Below, one piece after another: positions 43,413 through 52,947 of a stretch of 64,000 nucleotides of DNA. The notes under the pieces were generated by a model. It was not told the origin of the DNA. It saw nothing but the letters and a program-made list of their open reading frames with translations, and did not search any database. How positions within the stretch are numbered: position 1 is the stretch's first letter; each line of letters begins with the position of its first letter. Made by a program: the position numbers and the translations under genes. The stretch spans positions 310,001 through 374,000 of the forward strand of contig NZ_JACTGR010000004.1 of the NCBI RefSeq assembly GCF_014489075.1, written 5' to 3'. This stretch comes from Sphingomonas sp. JC676. GTDB lineage: Bacteria > Pseudomonadota > Alphaproteobacteria > Sphingomonadales > Sphingomonadaceae.

Positions 43413-45028
43413 CCGGCGCGCCGCTTCTCGAAATAGAGAATCTGAGGATCGAAGCCGATCAGCCGGGGCGACCGCCGCTGCTCGCCGGGCTGAGCTTCAC
43501 GCTCGCCGCTGGAGAGCGTATGGCGATCGTGGGCGAGTCCGGAAGCGGCAAGACGATGGCGACGCGTGCGATACCCGGGCTGCTCGCCACGGGCACGCAT
43601 CGCGCCGCCGGCGCCATCCGCTTCGAGGGTCGTGACCTGGCCAAGCTTGGCGAAGCGGAACTTCGCGCCGTGCGCGGGGCAGGGATCGGCCTGGTCTTCC
43701 AGGAGCCGATGACTTCTCTCAATCCGGCACTGGCGATCGGCCGCCAGCTTGCCGAAGGCCTCACGCTGCATTGCGCTCTGAGCGACGCGGAAATCCGGGC
43801 GCGCAGCATTGCAATGCTGCAGCGTGTCCATATCCGCGATCCCGAAGCCTGCCTGAAGCGATATCCGCACGAATTTTCCGGGGGCATGCGCCAGCGGATC
43901 ATGCTCGCGTCGGTGCTGTTGCTGAAACCCCGCTTGCTGATCGCCGACGAGCCGACGACCGCTCTCGACACGCTGAGCCAGCGCGAAGTGCTCGACCTGA
44001 TGGTTGAGCTGACCGCCGAGACCGGCACGGCGCTGCTGCTGATCACGCATGATCTGGGCCTGGTCGCCAAATATACCGAGCGCGTGCTGGTGCTCGAGAA
44101 AGGCGTATTGGTCGAGCAGGGCGCCACGCGTGACGTGCTGTCCGCGCCCAAGCATCCCTATACCGCCAAGCTGGTCGGATCGCTTCCGCGCCGCGACGAA
44201 AGCCGCGCACCGGTGGCGGCGGATGCGTCTGCACTGCTTTCGATCGAAAATGTTTGCGTCGACTATGCCGGCAGGCCCGGCATCCTGCGCGCGGGAAAGC
44301 CCAGCCGTGTCCTGGATTGCGTCGACCTGAACGTGCGCGAGGGCGAGATCGTCGCACTGGTCGGTGCCAGTGGGTCGGGAAAGACGACGCTCGGCCGCGC
44401 GGCACTGGGACTCAAGCCGCTGGCGAGCGGCGCGATCCGTTTCGAAGGGGTTGCGCTGAATGAGATGAACCGTGCGCAGCGTTCGGGATTTCGTCGCGCG
44501 GCCCAACTGGTGTTCCAGGACCCGTTCTCCTCGCTGGACCCGCGATTGCGCATCGCCGAGATCGTCGGCGCGGCGCTGCGCCATGTGCCAGGGCTAGATC
44601 GCGCCAGCCGGCGCGCGCGCATACGCGCGACGCTGGCCGATGTCGGCCTCGACGGGTTCGGGGACCGCATGCCGCACCAGATGTCTGGCGGCCAGCGTCA
44701 GCGCGTGGCAATTGCGCGCGCGATTGTCTCCGAGCCGCGATTGGTTGTCGCCGACGAACCCGTTTCCGCGCTCGATCTGACGATCCAGCTTCAGGTGCTG
44801 ACATTGTTCCAGAAGCTCCAGGCCGAGCGAGGTTTCGCCTGCCTGTTCATTACGCATGATCTAGCGGTGGTGGAGCAGATTGCCGACCGTGTGGTGGTGC
44901 TGGAGGCGGGCAGGATCGTCGAGGAGGGACCTACCGCAGCCGTGTTCGATGCGCCGTCGCACGACTATACGCGCCGCCTCCTTGCCGCGACGCCCGGACT
45001 GGCGCTGGCCGGAATAGCGACGGCCTGA
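43409..45028 (+). CDS. Fused DppD-DppF ABC ATPase
   Basis: 539 aa, two complete ATPase units in one chain. Unit 1: Walker A GESGSGKT, signature FSGGMRQR, Walker B LLIADEPTTALD. Unit 2: Walker A GASGSGKT, signature MSGGQRQR, Walker B LVVADEPVSALD. Each ends with a KHPYTAKL / SHDYTRRL peptide-transporter C-tail. Fusion is known for some peptide, opine and microcin-type importers. Completes the importer; there is no separate ATPase gene. Confidence 0.92.
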   Translation: MTGAPLLEIENLRIEADQPGRPPLLAGLSFTLAAGERMAIVGESGSGKTMATRAIPGLLATGTHRAAGAIRFEGRDLAKLGEAELRAVRGAGIGLVFQEPMTSLNPALAIGRQLAEGLTLHCALSDAEIRARSIAMLQRVHIRDPEACLKRYPHEFSGGMRQRIMLASVLLLKPRLLIADEPTTALDTLSQREVLDLMVELTAETGTALLLITHDLGLVAKYTERVLVLEKGVLVEQGATRDVLSAPKHPYTAKLVGSLPRRDESRAPVAADASALLSIENVCVDYAGRPGILRAGKPSRVLDCVDLNVREGEIVALVGASGSGKTTLGRAALGLKPLASGAIRFEGVALNEMNRAQRSGFRRAAQLVFQDPFSSLDPRLRIAEIVGAALRHVPGLDRASRRARIRATLADVGLDGFGDRMPHQMSGGQRQRVAIARAIVSEPRLVVADEPVSALDLTIQLQVLTLFQKLQAERGFACLFITHDLAVVEQIADRVVVLEAGRIVEEGPTAAVFDAPSHDYTRRLLAATPGLALAGIATA

Positions 45029-45046
45029 GACAATCGTGTGACATTT

Positions 45047-45071
45047 TGTACTTTACAGCACGTAAAATACA
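45047..45071. promoter_or_regulatory. Inverted repeat upstream of TonB receptor (TGTACTTTAC-N5-GTAAAATACA)
   Basis: 10-bp arms with one mismatch, 84 bases before the receptor start. Not a clear Fur box; the TGTAT/ATACA ends resemble the other island half-sites. Confidence 0.5.
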
Positions 45072-45154
45072 TTCCATCACTATCGTAGATAATAATACAT
45101 CGCAGCGGCAGCTGCGGACAGGGATCCATGCGTATCTAAAGGTGAGGGTTGAAC

Positions 45155-47332
45155 ATGTCTCGTCGCGACCAGCTATTGCGTACATTGTCCATGACCGCCG
45201 CATTGGCATTCCCCACCACAGGCTGGGCACAGGCGCAGACGGCACCTGCCAAGCAGGCGGAGAAGCCGGAGGCCGACGAGCCAACGGACGAGATCCTGGT
45301 CACCGGTGACCGGAACAACAGGTACGGCACGGACGTCGTCCAGTCGGGCAGCTTCCGCAATGCGAAGGTGCTCGACGTTCCGCTCACCATCTCGGTGATC
45401 CCCTCGGCGGTGCTCAAGTCGCAGCAGGCCATCGACTTGATCGATGCCGTCCGCAACACCGCCGGCGTGTCCAACACCGGTACTGGCACGGTCGCCTACA
45501 ACAATCTGACGATCCGCGGCATCGCCGTCGATACGCGCGCCAATTTCCGCCTCGACGGCGCACTCAATATGCTGTCGGCAACCGCATTTCCGCTCGAGGA
45601 CAAGGACCGCATCGAAGTCCTCAAGGGCGCGTCGGCGCTCTATTACGGCTTTTCTTCGCCCGCGGGCATCGTCAACCTGACAATGAAGCGCGCCACGCCG
45701 GAATTGTACATCGCGGAGAATACCTTCTTCGATTCGAACGGCGGCATGGGCGGGCACGTCGATGTCGGGGATACCGTCGGACCGTTCGGCTACCGTCTGA
45801 ATGGCGTGGCGGCATATCTGGACACCGGCGTGGACATGTCGAAGGGCCACCGCTACGCCGCCGCCGGCACGTTCGACCTTAAGCCGATCGACAAGCTGAC
45901 TCTGACCGCCGACGTCGAATATTTCGAGAAGTCGATCGATGAGCCGGCGCTGTTCCTGCTGACGATCCCGACGGGTGTGAAGTCGGTCAAGATTCCGGAC
46001 GTCAAGCTGCTCGATCCGAAGGTCAATATCGGCGGTGCCGACTGGGACGCCAATAAGACCCATGAGCTGAACCTGCTCGGAAAGGCCGTCTACAAATTCT
46101 CGGGCGATTGGAACGTGTCTGCGTATTGGGGACGCTCGCGGCTCTCGCGCAAGCGCAACAACCCGCAATTCACGCCGACCAACCTGACGACGTCGATCGA
46201 CCCCACGAGCCCGACCTATGGCGCCGGCCGCGTCCAGTTCTCCGCGCAGCAGGCCGAGTTCGAGAACATCAACTATGCAGCCGAACTGGCCGGCACGATC
46301 CGGATGGGCAACATTCGAAACGAGATCCTGGTCGGCGTATCGCGCTCCATTCGCTCCCTCTCCTCGTCGCCCAACGTGCGCACGCAGTTCACGCAGAACT
46401 TCGCGACGCCCCGCTACATTGCCGATCCACATTTGATCTACACGCCGCTTCCGGCATCTTCGAAGGTAGACGACAAGGGCGTCTACATCTTCGATCGCCT
46501 GAGCTTCAACGATGTGATCCAGCTGCTCGGCGGCGTCCGCAAGAGCGATTACAAGAACGACGGCTCGATCAACGTTGCCACCAAGACCCCGTACACGGCC
46601 AAGCCGACTTCCTATTCGGTCGGTGGCGTGTTCAAGCCGGTGCAGTGGGCGAGCCTCTATGGCACCTATATCGAAGGCCTCGAAGAGACGCCGGCGGCAC
46701 CGTCGACCACCGACAATGCGACCGAGGTTTTCGCACCTACCACGAGCAAGCAGTATGAAGGCGGCCTCAAGCTGCAGCCCAAGTCGGACCTGCTGATCCA
46801 GCTGGCTTATTTCAAGATCGAGCGCGGCGCGGCCTATTCGGCGAACCTGCCGGGCACGACCACGCTGCACTATTATACCAACGGCAAGCAGGTATACGAA
46901 GGCGCCGAGGCGAGCCTGACTGGCTATGTCTTTCCCGATCTCGCAATTTATGCGACGGCGACGATCCTGTCTGCGCGCTATCGCGACAACGGTGCGATCG
47001 CGGGGAACCGCGTGGACGGCACGCCCAAGAACACTTGGTCGCTGGCCGGCGAATATCAGCCGTCCTGGCTCGATCCCGATCTCAGGGTCACGGCCGGTGT
47101 CTACCATACCGGGACACAGGCGATTAACGCTGACAACGTGGCCTTCACGTCTGGCTACACGACGTTCGACGTCGGTGCGTCCTATACTCTGGATCTTGGC
47201 GGCCATGAGGTCGTCGCGCGGGTCAACGGCCAGAACATCACCAACAAGCGCTACTGGGCTTCGGTCGGCGGCAACTCGCTTGCCGAATCGCTTCCCGCCA
47301 CGGTGAAGTTCTCGCTGGGCTTCAAATATTGA
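45155..47332 (+). CDS. TonB-dependent siderophore-type receptor
   Basis: 725 aa from ATG 45155 after AAGGTGAGGG. Signal peptide (TAALAFPTTGWAQA), a TonB-box-like DEILVTG, and a FhuA/FoxA-type plug (DVPLTISVIPSAVL ... NLTIRGIAVDTR ... LEDKDRIEVLKGASALYYG). The barrel ends VKFSLGFKY. Family members import ferric siderophores. The gene follows the ABC importer by 126 bases. The ABC importer beside it is peptide-type rather than FecCD-type, so either a peptide-like siderophore or a non-iron conjugate is possible. Confidence 0.9.
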   Translation: MSRRDQLLRTLSMTAALAFPTTGWAQAQTAPAKQAEKPEADEPTDEILVTGDRNNRYGTDVVQSGSFRNAKVLDVPLTISVIPSAVLKSQQAIDLIDAVRNTAGVSNTGTGTVAYNNLTIRGIAVDTRANFRLDGALNMLSATAFPLEDKDRIEVLKGASALYYGFSSPAGIVNLTMKRATPELYIAENTFFDSNGGMGGHVDVGDTVGPFGYRLNGVAAYLDTGVDMSKGHRYAAAGTFDLKPIDKLTLTADVEYFEKSIDEPALFLLTIPTGVKSVKIPDVKLLDPKVNIGGADWDANKTHELNLLGKAVYKFSGDWNVSAYWGRSRLSRKRNNPQFTPTNLTTSIDPTSPTYGAGRVQFSAQQAEFENINYAAELAGTIRMGNIRNEILVGVSRSIRSLSSSPNVRTQFTQNFATPRYIADPHLIYTPLPASSKVDDKGVYIFDRLSFNDVIQLLGGVRKSDYKNDGSINVATKTPYTAKPTSYSVGGVFKPVQWASLYGTYIEGLEETPAAPSTTDNATEVFAPTTSKQYEGGLKLQPKSDLLIQLAYFKIERGAAYSANLPGTTTLHYYTNGKQVYEGAEASLTGYVFPDLAIYATATILSARYRDNGAIAGNRVDGTPKNTWSLAGEYQPSWLDPDLRVTAGVYHTGTQAINADNVAFTSGYTTFDVGASYTLDLGGHEVVARVNGQNITNKRYWASVGGNSLAESLPATVKFSLGFKY

Positions 47333-47339
47333 ACTGGCC

Positions 47340-47370
47340 CGGGCCGTTTGCCTCACGATAGGGCGGCCCG
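47340..47370. terminator. Convergent hairpin between TonB receptor and lrp
   Basis: CGGGCCG (47340-47346) and CGGCCCG (47364-47370) pair perfectly over a 17-nt loop in the 43-base gap between convergent genes. No T-tract follows, so a terminator call is tentative. Confidence 0.35.
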
Positions 47371-47375
47371 AGGTC

Positions 47376-47828
47376 CTAAACGGGTAGGTGACTGGTCGCC
47401 TTGACCTCCTCGAGCACCGGATAGGTCCGCGTCTCGCGGATACCCGGCATCGCGACCAGCGTGTCCCCCAGAAAGCTGCGATAGGCCGCTATGTCGGCGA
47501 CGCGGACCTTGAGCAGATAGTCGAAACCGCCCGCGACCATGTGGCATTCCAGCACTTCGGGCAGCTCCCGGACGTGATCGGCAAACGCCTGGAAGATGTC
47601 GGTGGTGGTCCGATCGAGCAGCACTTCGATGAAGATCAGCATCGCCCGATCGAGCTGTCCAGGGTCCAGCAGTGCGGTATAGCCACGAATCACGCCCGAG
47701 GCGCGCAGCCGCTTGACGCGATCGAAGCAAGCCGCGGGTGAGATGCCGCAGCGCTGGGCGAGCGCCTGGTTGGTCATCCGCCCATCCTCCTGCAACGCGC
47801 GGAGCAGCTTGCGGTCCATTTCGTCCAT
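47376..47828 (-). CDS. Lrp/AsnC-family regulator, PutR-like
   Basis: 150 aa from ATG 47828 (MDEMDRKLLRALQ). Helix-turn-helix MTNQALAQRCGISPAACFDRV and an RAM-type ligand domain with HMVAGGFDYLLKV. Divergent from putA with a 125-base gap. In many Proteobacteria an Lrp-type protein (PutR) activates putA in response to proline; that role is the best inference. Confidence 0.88.
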   Translation of the reverse strand: MDEMDRKLLRALQEDGRMTNQALAQRCGISPAACFDRVKRLRASGVIRGYTALLDPGQLDRAMLIFIEVLLDRTTTDIFQAFADHVRELPEVLECHMVAGGFDYLLKVRVADIAAYRSFLGDTLVAMPGIRETRTYPVLEEVKATSHLPV

Positions 47829-47953
47829 CGTGCGCGATCTTCGGTTTGGCGTGGAGTTGGACAAATATAATAAGGCAAGATATCGCTAATAACGAAGCAC
47901 ATTCTGCATATTTGCTGCCAGACACCGGAAATCAATTGTCATGGGCGGCACGG

Positions 47954-50900
47954 ATGCAATTTTCTTCGTGGGATCGGATCGACGGCGGCAAATATCTCGA
48001 CGAGGCAGTGGCGGTAGCCGCATTGCTGGATGCGGCGCTCCCGGAAGCCGAGCGGGTCGAGGCCCGGGAGGACGCGATTCGGCTCGTGGAAGAAACGCGG
48101 GCACTCGCGGGCGGGCAACGCTTGATGGAGGGTTTCCTCGCCGAATTCTCGCTCGATACGGACGAAGGTCTCGCGTTGATGACCCTCGCCGAAGCACTCA
48201 TCCGTACGCCCGACAACGCTACGCGTGACCTGCTGATCGCCGAGAAGATCGGGTCGGGCGATTGGCATGCGCATCGCGGCCAGTCGCCGAATACCGTCGT
48301 CAATCTCGCCACCCGTGGCCTGGCGCTTGCCGACGACCTGCTCGGTGCCCGCGCCGGCACCGACAATGTGCTCAAGCGTCTCGCCGCACGGGTGGGCGAG
48401 CCGGTGATCCGCCGCGCGGTGCGTGCGGCGGTCGCGCAAATGGGCAACCAGTTCGTGCTTGGCCGGACGATCGGCGAGGCGTTGCGCCGCGCGAGGAAAC
48501 GGGGCTTTCTCTGCTCGTTCGACATGCTGGGCGAGGGCGCGCGCACCGAAGCCGATGCCGTGCGCTACGAGCATATCTATGCCGCGGCCATCGAGGCGGT
48601 GGGGCGCGACCATAGCGGGCTCCCTCCCGAGGAAGGGCACGGCATCTCGGTCAAGCTTTCGGCGCTCTGCCCGCGCTATGCTGCGGTGCAGGAGGACCGC
48701 GTCTGGGACGAGCTCTATCCGCGGCTCAAGCGGCTCGCGGTGATGGCGGCGGCGCATGATCTCAATCTCGCGATCGATGCCGAGGAGGCGGACCGGCTGG
48801 TGCTGTCGCTCAAGCTGGTCGAGCGGCTCGCGCACGAGCCCGATCTCGATGCATGGGACGGACTTGGCGTGGTGGTGCAGGCCTATCAGAAACGCGCCTG
48901 CGCGGTGATCGATGGGCTGCACGATCTGGCGCGGCGCAGTGGCCGGCGGCTGATGATCCGCCTGGTCAAGGGCGCTTATTGGGACAGCGAGATCAAGCGC
49001 GCCCAGATCGCCGGCCGGCCCGACTATCCCGTTTTCACCACCAAGGCAGCGACCGATGTCAGCTTTCTTGTCTGCGCGGACCGCCTGATCGCTGCGAGCC
49101 CGCATCTCTATCCGCAATTCGCCACGCACAACGCGCATACGCTGGTTACAGTGCGCCACATGGCTGCGGCGCGCGGCGTCCCGATCGAGCACCAGCGGCT
49201 GCATGGCATGGGAGAATCGCTCTACGCGGCGGCGGCGAAATCGGGACCGCTTCGCGTCCGCGCCTATGCGCCGGTGGGCGGGCACGAGGAGCTTCTTCCC
49301 TATCTGGTGCGACGGCTGCTCGAGAACGGCGCCAATTCCAGCTTCGTCAACGCGTTGCTCGACGAGGAAGTGCCGCCGGCCGAATTGGTCCGCGATCCGT
49401 TCGAGGCGCTAGCCGCCGCACCCGGCAGGCACCCGAAGATCCCGCTGCCGTCGCAGCTTTATGGTTCGGCGCGCGCCAATCCGCTCGGCCGCGATTACAG
49501 CGTAGCCACGGTGCGGGCTTCGGCCGGCGAGGCGGCCGCTCGGCTTTGCCAGGACAAGCCGCTGGGCGGACCGGTGATCGGCGGCGAGAATGCCGGCGAC
49601 GAGCCGCTGCGGCCGCTGCGAAGCCCTGTAGATGGTGGCTTTGTGGGCCTGATCCGCGATGCGACCGCCGCCGATGTGGATCGCGCTGTCGCCGCCGCTC
49701 GCCAGGCGCAGCCCCAATGGGACCGACGCGGCGGCACGGAACGCGCTGCGATTCTGCGCCGAATGGCCGAGGCCCTCGAAGCCAGGATGGACGATCTGAT
49801 CGCGCTGCTCGCGCGCGAAGCCGGAAAGACGCTTGAGGATGGCGTCGCCGAGGTCCGCGAGGCGGTGGATTTCTGCCGCTATTATGCCGGGCTCGCGGAG
49901 CGGCAATTCGGTGCGCCGATGATCCTGGACGGTCCGGTCGGCGAAACCAACGCGCTCGAGTTGCATGGCCGCGGCATCTTCGTTTGCATCAGCCCATGGA
50001 ATTTCCCGCTGGCGATCTTCACCGGACAGGTCGCCGCCGCGCTCGCGGCCGGCAACACGGTCCTCGCCAAACCCGCCGAACAGACGCCGCTGATCGCGGC
50101 GGAAGCGGTTCGCCTGTTCCATCGGGCCGGTCTTCCGAAGGGCGTGCTGGCGCTGCTTCCGGGCGAAGGGGGTGTGACCGGCGCCGCGTTGGTCGCGCAT
50201 CCGGGCATCGACGGGGTGGCCTTTACCGGTGGCACCCAGACGGCATGGCGGATCAACCGCAGCCTTGCGCTCCGCGAGGGCCCGATCCTGCCGTTCATCG
50301 CCGAGACGGGCGGCCTCAATGGCATGTTCGTCGATACGACTGCGCTCCGCGAACAGGTCGTCGACGATGTGATCCTGTCCGCCTTCGGGTCGGCCGGCCA
50401 GCGTTGCTCTGCGCTGCGCATGCTGTTCGTGCCCGAAGCGAATGCCGATGCGACGATCGAGGCAATCGCGGGGGCAATCGACCAATTGCGGATCGGCGAC
50501 CCGTCCGACCCCTCGACCGATATCGGCCCGGTGATCGATGGCGCGGCGCGCACGGCACTGGCCGAGCATGCTCTCCGTCTCGATCGCGAAGCCAGGATCG
50601 TGCGCAGACTAGAGTCCGGATCGCGGCCGGGCAGTTTCTTCGGTCCGATCCTTGCCGAAGTGCCGCGGCCCGATTTCCTGGAACGCGAAGTCTTCGGTCC
50701 GATCCTGCACGTCTATCGCTACCGTGCGGGTGAGCTCGACTCGGTGGCCGAATTGCTGGCCAGACGCGGCTATGGCCTGACCCTGGGCATCCATAGCCGC
50801 CTCGATTGCTTCGCCGATCGCGTGCGGACGGCAGTACCGGCCGGAAATGTCTATGTGAACCGCTCGATGGTGGGCGCAGTAGTAGGCGTGCAACCATTTG

Positions 50901-51031
50901 GCGGAGAAGGCCTTTCCGGAACGGGACCCAAAGCGGGAGGTCCCCACGCGCTGCTCCGCTACGCCACCGAGCGCGCGGTCTCCATCAATATCGCCGCCCA
51001 GGGAGGAGACCCGGCGCTGCTCGGCCTCTAG
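47954..51031 (+). CDS. putA: Bifunctional proline dehydrogenase/1-pyrroline-5-carboxylate dehydrogenase
   Basis: 1025 aa from ATG 47954, matching minimalist (type A) PutA length; no ribbon-helix-helix DNA-binding N-terminus. The FAD barrel runs roughly residues 120-430 with DMLGEGARTEADA, IDAEEADRL, RLVKGAYWDSEIK and LHGMGESLY. The dehydrogenase half has Glu784 (ETGGLNG) and Cys818 (GQRCSAL), 34 residues apart as in other ALDHs. Oxidises proline via P5C to glutamate, passing electrons to quinone. The divergent Lrp gene is a probable regulator. End point for proline from OCD, Pyr2C reduction and the peptidase. Confidence 0.95.
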   Translation: MQFSSWDRIDGGKYLDEAVAVAALLDAALPEAERVEAREDAIRLVEETRALAGGQRLMEGFLAEFSLDTDEGLALMTLAEALIRTPDNATRDLLIAEKIGSGDWHAHRGQSPNTVVNLATRGLALADDLLGARAGTDNVLKRLAARVGEPVIRRAVRAAVAQMGNQFVLGRTIGEALRRARKRGFLCSFDMLGEGARTEADAVRYEHIYAAAIEAVGRDHSGLPPEEGHGISVKLSALCPRYAAVQEDRVWDELYPRLKRLAVMAAAHDLNLAIDAEEADRLVLSLKLVERLAHEPDLDAWDGLGVVVQAYQKRACAVIDGLHDLARRSGRRLMIRLVKGAYWDSEIKRAQIAGRPDYPVFTTKAATDVSFLVCADRLIAASPHLYPQFATHNAHTLVTVRHMAAARGVPIEHQRLHGMGESLYAAAAKSGPLRVRAYAPVGGHEELLPYLVRRLLENGANSSFVNALLDEEVPPAELVRDPFEALAAAPGRHPKIPLPSQLYGSARANPLGRDYSVATVRASAGEAAARLCQDKPLGGPVIGGENAGDEPLRPLRSPVDGGFVGLIRDATAADVDRAVAAARQAQPQWDRRGGTERAAILRRMAEALEARMDDLIALLAREAGKTLEDGVAEVREAVDFCRYYAGLAERQFGAPMILDGPVGETNALELHGRGIFVCISPWNFPLAIFTGQVAAALAAGNTVLAKPAEQTPLIAAEAVRLFHRAGLPKGVLALLPGEGGVTGAALVAHPGIDGVAFTGGTQTAWRINRSLALREGPILPFIAETGGLNGMFVDTTALREQVVDDVILSAFGSAGQRCSALRMLFVPEANADATIEAIAGAIDQLRIGDPSDPSTDIGPVIDGAARTALAEHALRLDREARIVRRLESGSRPGSFFGPILAEVPRPDFLEREVFGPILHVYRYRAGELDSVAELLARRGYGLTLGIHSRLDCFADRVRTAVPAGNVYVNRSMVGAVVGVQPFGGEGLSGTGPKAGGPHALLRYATERAVSINIAAQGGDPALLGL

Positions 51032-51147
51032 CGGACATCTTGCCGCCACGGCGGCCGCAGGACTTTGCATTTTGGCGCGTGAAAGTATATTCCGGGCGGA
51101 GGATCGATGCGCGTGCATGCGTCGCGATTGCTAGGATTTGCTCGAAG

Positions 51148-52074
51148 ATGAATACCGCTGTCTTGCAAGAGGACCTCCACGCGACGGAGCAACCGCGCGC
51201 CAGCCGGCTCCAGTCCGATCTCGCCGGACGGATCCTCCGCATGCTCAAGGAACAGGGGGCAGGCCCCGGCCATCATTTGGTCGAGCTGGATCTTTGCCGC
51301 TTGTTCGACGTCTCGCGCACCCCGGTTCGCGGCGCGCTCAAGCTGCTTGCGGAGCAGGGCGCAGTCGAGCAGCGCGCCAATCGCGGCTATGTGCTTCGCG
51401 GCCCGATTATCGAAGCGCCCGAAGTCGAAGTGATAAACCCCGCCAATGAGGAGGATCAGCGCCTCTTCATCACGATCGCGGAGGCGCGCAACGCTGGCCG
51501 CCTGCCCGACCAGTGCAGCCAGCAGGAGATTGTGCGTATCCTGGGCGCGAAGCTGGGGCCTGTCGTTCGCGTGCTGCGCCAGCTCGCCGATCTGGGGCTG
51601 GTCGAGCGCAAGCCGGGCAATGGTTGGTCGTTCGCGCTTCCGATCAATTCGGGCCAGGCACGTGAGGACAGCTACTCCTTTCGCAGCATCGTCGAGCCTG
51701 CCGGGCTCATCGAACCAACCTTCGAGCTCGATCTGGAGTGGTACGAACGCAGCCGCGCCCGGCACATTGCCTTCCGCAAGCGCAAATGGCGCGACACGCT
51801 CGCGGTCGAGTTGTTCGAGATCAATTCCGATTTCCACGAGCAGCTCGCCCGCTGCTCGGGCAATCGCTACGTCCTGGACGCAGTCCAGCGCCAGAACCGG
51901 CTTCGCTCGTTCCTCAACATCCAGTGGGTAAACGGCGTCGAGCGCGTGCTCGATTCGATTGACGAGCATGTGCAGATCATGGATGCGCTGGCCAATGGGG
52001 ACAATCGCCGGGCATACGACCTGATGAAGGCGCATCTGACCAGCGCCAGGGACGTCGAGCCGACCATCTCCTGA
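51148..52074 (+). CDS. GntR-family regulator with an apparent second winged helix and FCD-like domain
   Basis: 308 aa from ATG 51148. First winged helix at about 20-75 (LCRLFDVSRTPVRGALKLLAEQGAV). A second unit at about 95-165 (QEIVRILGAKLGPVVRVLRQ ... VERKPGNGWSF) reads as another winged helix. The C-terminal ~130 residues are all-helical FCD-like (FEINSDFHEQLAR, DEHVQIMDALANG). Two HTH units are unusual for GntR. Stands between putA and proC, both relevant targets. The palindrome at 52083-52108 sits just behind it and before proC. Confidence 0.82.
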   Translation: MNTAVLQEDLHATEQPRASRLQSDLAGRILRMLKEQGAGPGHHLVELDLCRLFDVSRTPVRGALKLLAEQGAVEQRANRGYVLRGPIIEAPEVEVINPANEEDQRLFITIAEARNAGRLPDQCSQQEIVRILGAKLGPVVRVLRQLADLGLVERKPGNGWSFALPINSGQAREDSYSFRSIVEPAGLIEPTFELDLEWYERSRARHIAFRKRKWRDTLAVELFEINSDFHEQLARCSGNRYVLDAVQRQNRLRSFLNIQWVNGVERVLDSIDEHVQIMDALANGDNRRAYDLMKAHLTSARDVEPTIS

Positions 52075-52082
52075 TTTATTAC

Positions 52083-52108
52083 TTGTATTATTGAATCTAA
52101 TAGTACAA
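52083..52108. promoter_or_regulatory. 26-bp inverted repeat before proC (TTGTATTATT-N6-AATAGTACAA)
   Basis: 10-bp arms with one mismatch, 29 bases upstream of the proC start and just past the gntR stop. It contains the half-site TTGTATTATTGA that also occurs at 30864-30875 and, with one change, at 56460-56471. A likely operator for the adjacent GntR protein. Confidence 0.6.
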
Positions 52109-52136
52109 TCTGACTCGCCAATTGAGAGGCGGGGCG

Positions 52137-52946
52137 ATGGATCAGTACAATATCATTCTCTTCGGCGGAGGGCGCATGGGCTCCGCGTTGCTGCGCGGCT
52201 GGCTGGCCGCCGGCGTCAATGCGTGTGACATCAACGTCGTCGATCCAGCCCCGTTGCCGGAACTCGCCGAGCTGGCGTGCGCGTGCGGTTTTGCGCTCAA
52301 TGCGCCTATCGAAGCGCAAGGAGGGCAGGCCCTCGTTCTGGCTGTGAAGCCGCAGAAGATTGCCGAGCTCGCCGCGCAATATGAGGGGATGGCGAGCGAG
52401 GACACACTGATCGTGTCGATCATCGCGGGCAAGACGCTCGCCGATCTGGCGCGGCTGTTTCCGCAGGCCCGTTCCTTCGTGCGGGCAATGCCCAATCTGC
52501 CCGCGGCAGTCGGCCGCGGCGCCACGGTTGCGGCGACATCGGGCGATTTTACACCTGCGCATAGGCTTTTCACCGAGCGGCTGCTGGGCAGCACCGGAAC
52601 GCTAGAATGGCTGGGTGAAGAGGACCTGATCGATGCGGCGACCGGGGTGTCCGGTTCGGGACCTGCCTATTTCTTCTATTTGTGCGATTGCCTGACCGAG
52701 GCGGGCCTTGCCGCTGGACTGCCTTATCCGATCGCGGAGCGCCTCGCGCGACAGACTATCGCGGGCGCGGGGGAGATGCTGAGGGTGAGCGAGAAGAGCG
52801 CCGAACAACTCCGCCGCGACGTGACCTCGCCCGCGGGTACCACCGAGGCCGGATTGAAGGTGCTCATGGCCGACGGACTGGTCCCGGGCCTGATCGAGCG
52901 CGCGGTCGCGACGGCGACGGCGCGGGCTCGGGAACTCGCGGGCTAG
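52137..52946 (+). CDS. proC: Pyrroline-5-carboxylate reductase
   Basis: 269 aa from ATG 52137 behind GAGAGGCGGGG. Rossmann motif LFGGGRMGSALLRGW, AVKPQK, MPNLPAAVGRG and the SPAGTTEAGL signature near the C-terminus, all as in true ProC. Reduces P5C (and possibly other pyrrolines) to proline with NAD(P)H. First gene of a proC, OCD-like, dehydratase operon; a one-base gap separates it from the next gene. In this operon it may reduce Pyr2C-type or P5C-type imines for proline salvage. Confidence 0.92.
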   Translation: MDQYNIILFGGGRMGSALLRGWLAAGVNACDINVVDPAPLPELAELACACGFALNAPIEAQGGQALVLAVKPQKIAELAAQYEGMASEDTLIVSIIAGKTLADLARLFPQARSFVRAMPNLPAAVGRGATVAATSGDFTPAHRLFTERLLGSTGTLEWLGEEDLIDAATGVSGSGPAYFFYLCDCLTEAGLAAGLPYPIAERLARQTIAGAGEMLRVSEKSAEQLRRDVTSPAGTTEAGLKVLMADGLVPGLIERAVATATARARELAG

Positions 52947-52947
52947 C

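Noticed and set aside
45173..47356. A 727-codon open frame antisense to the TonB receptor
   Set aside because: Long antisense frames are expected from GC-rich third positions. The translated text has no domain, signal peptide or start context, while the plus-strand receptor is complete.
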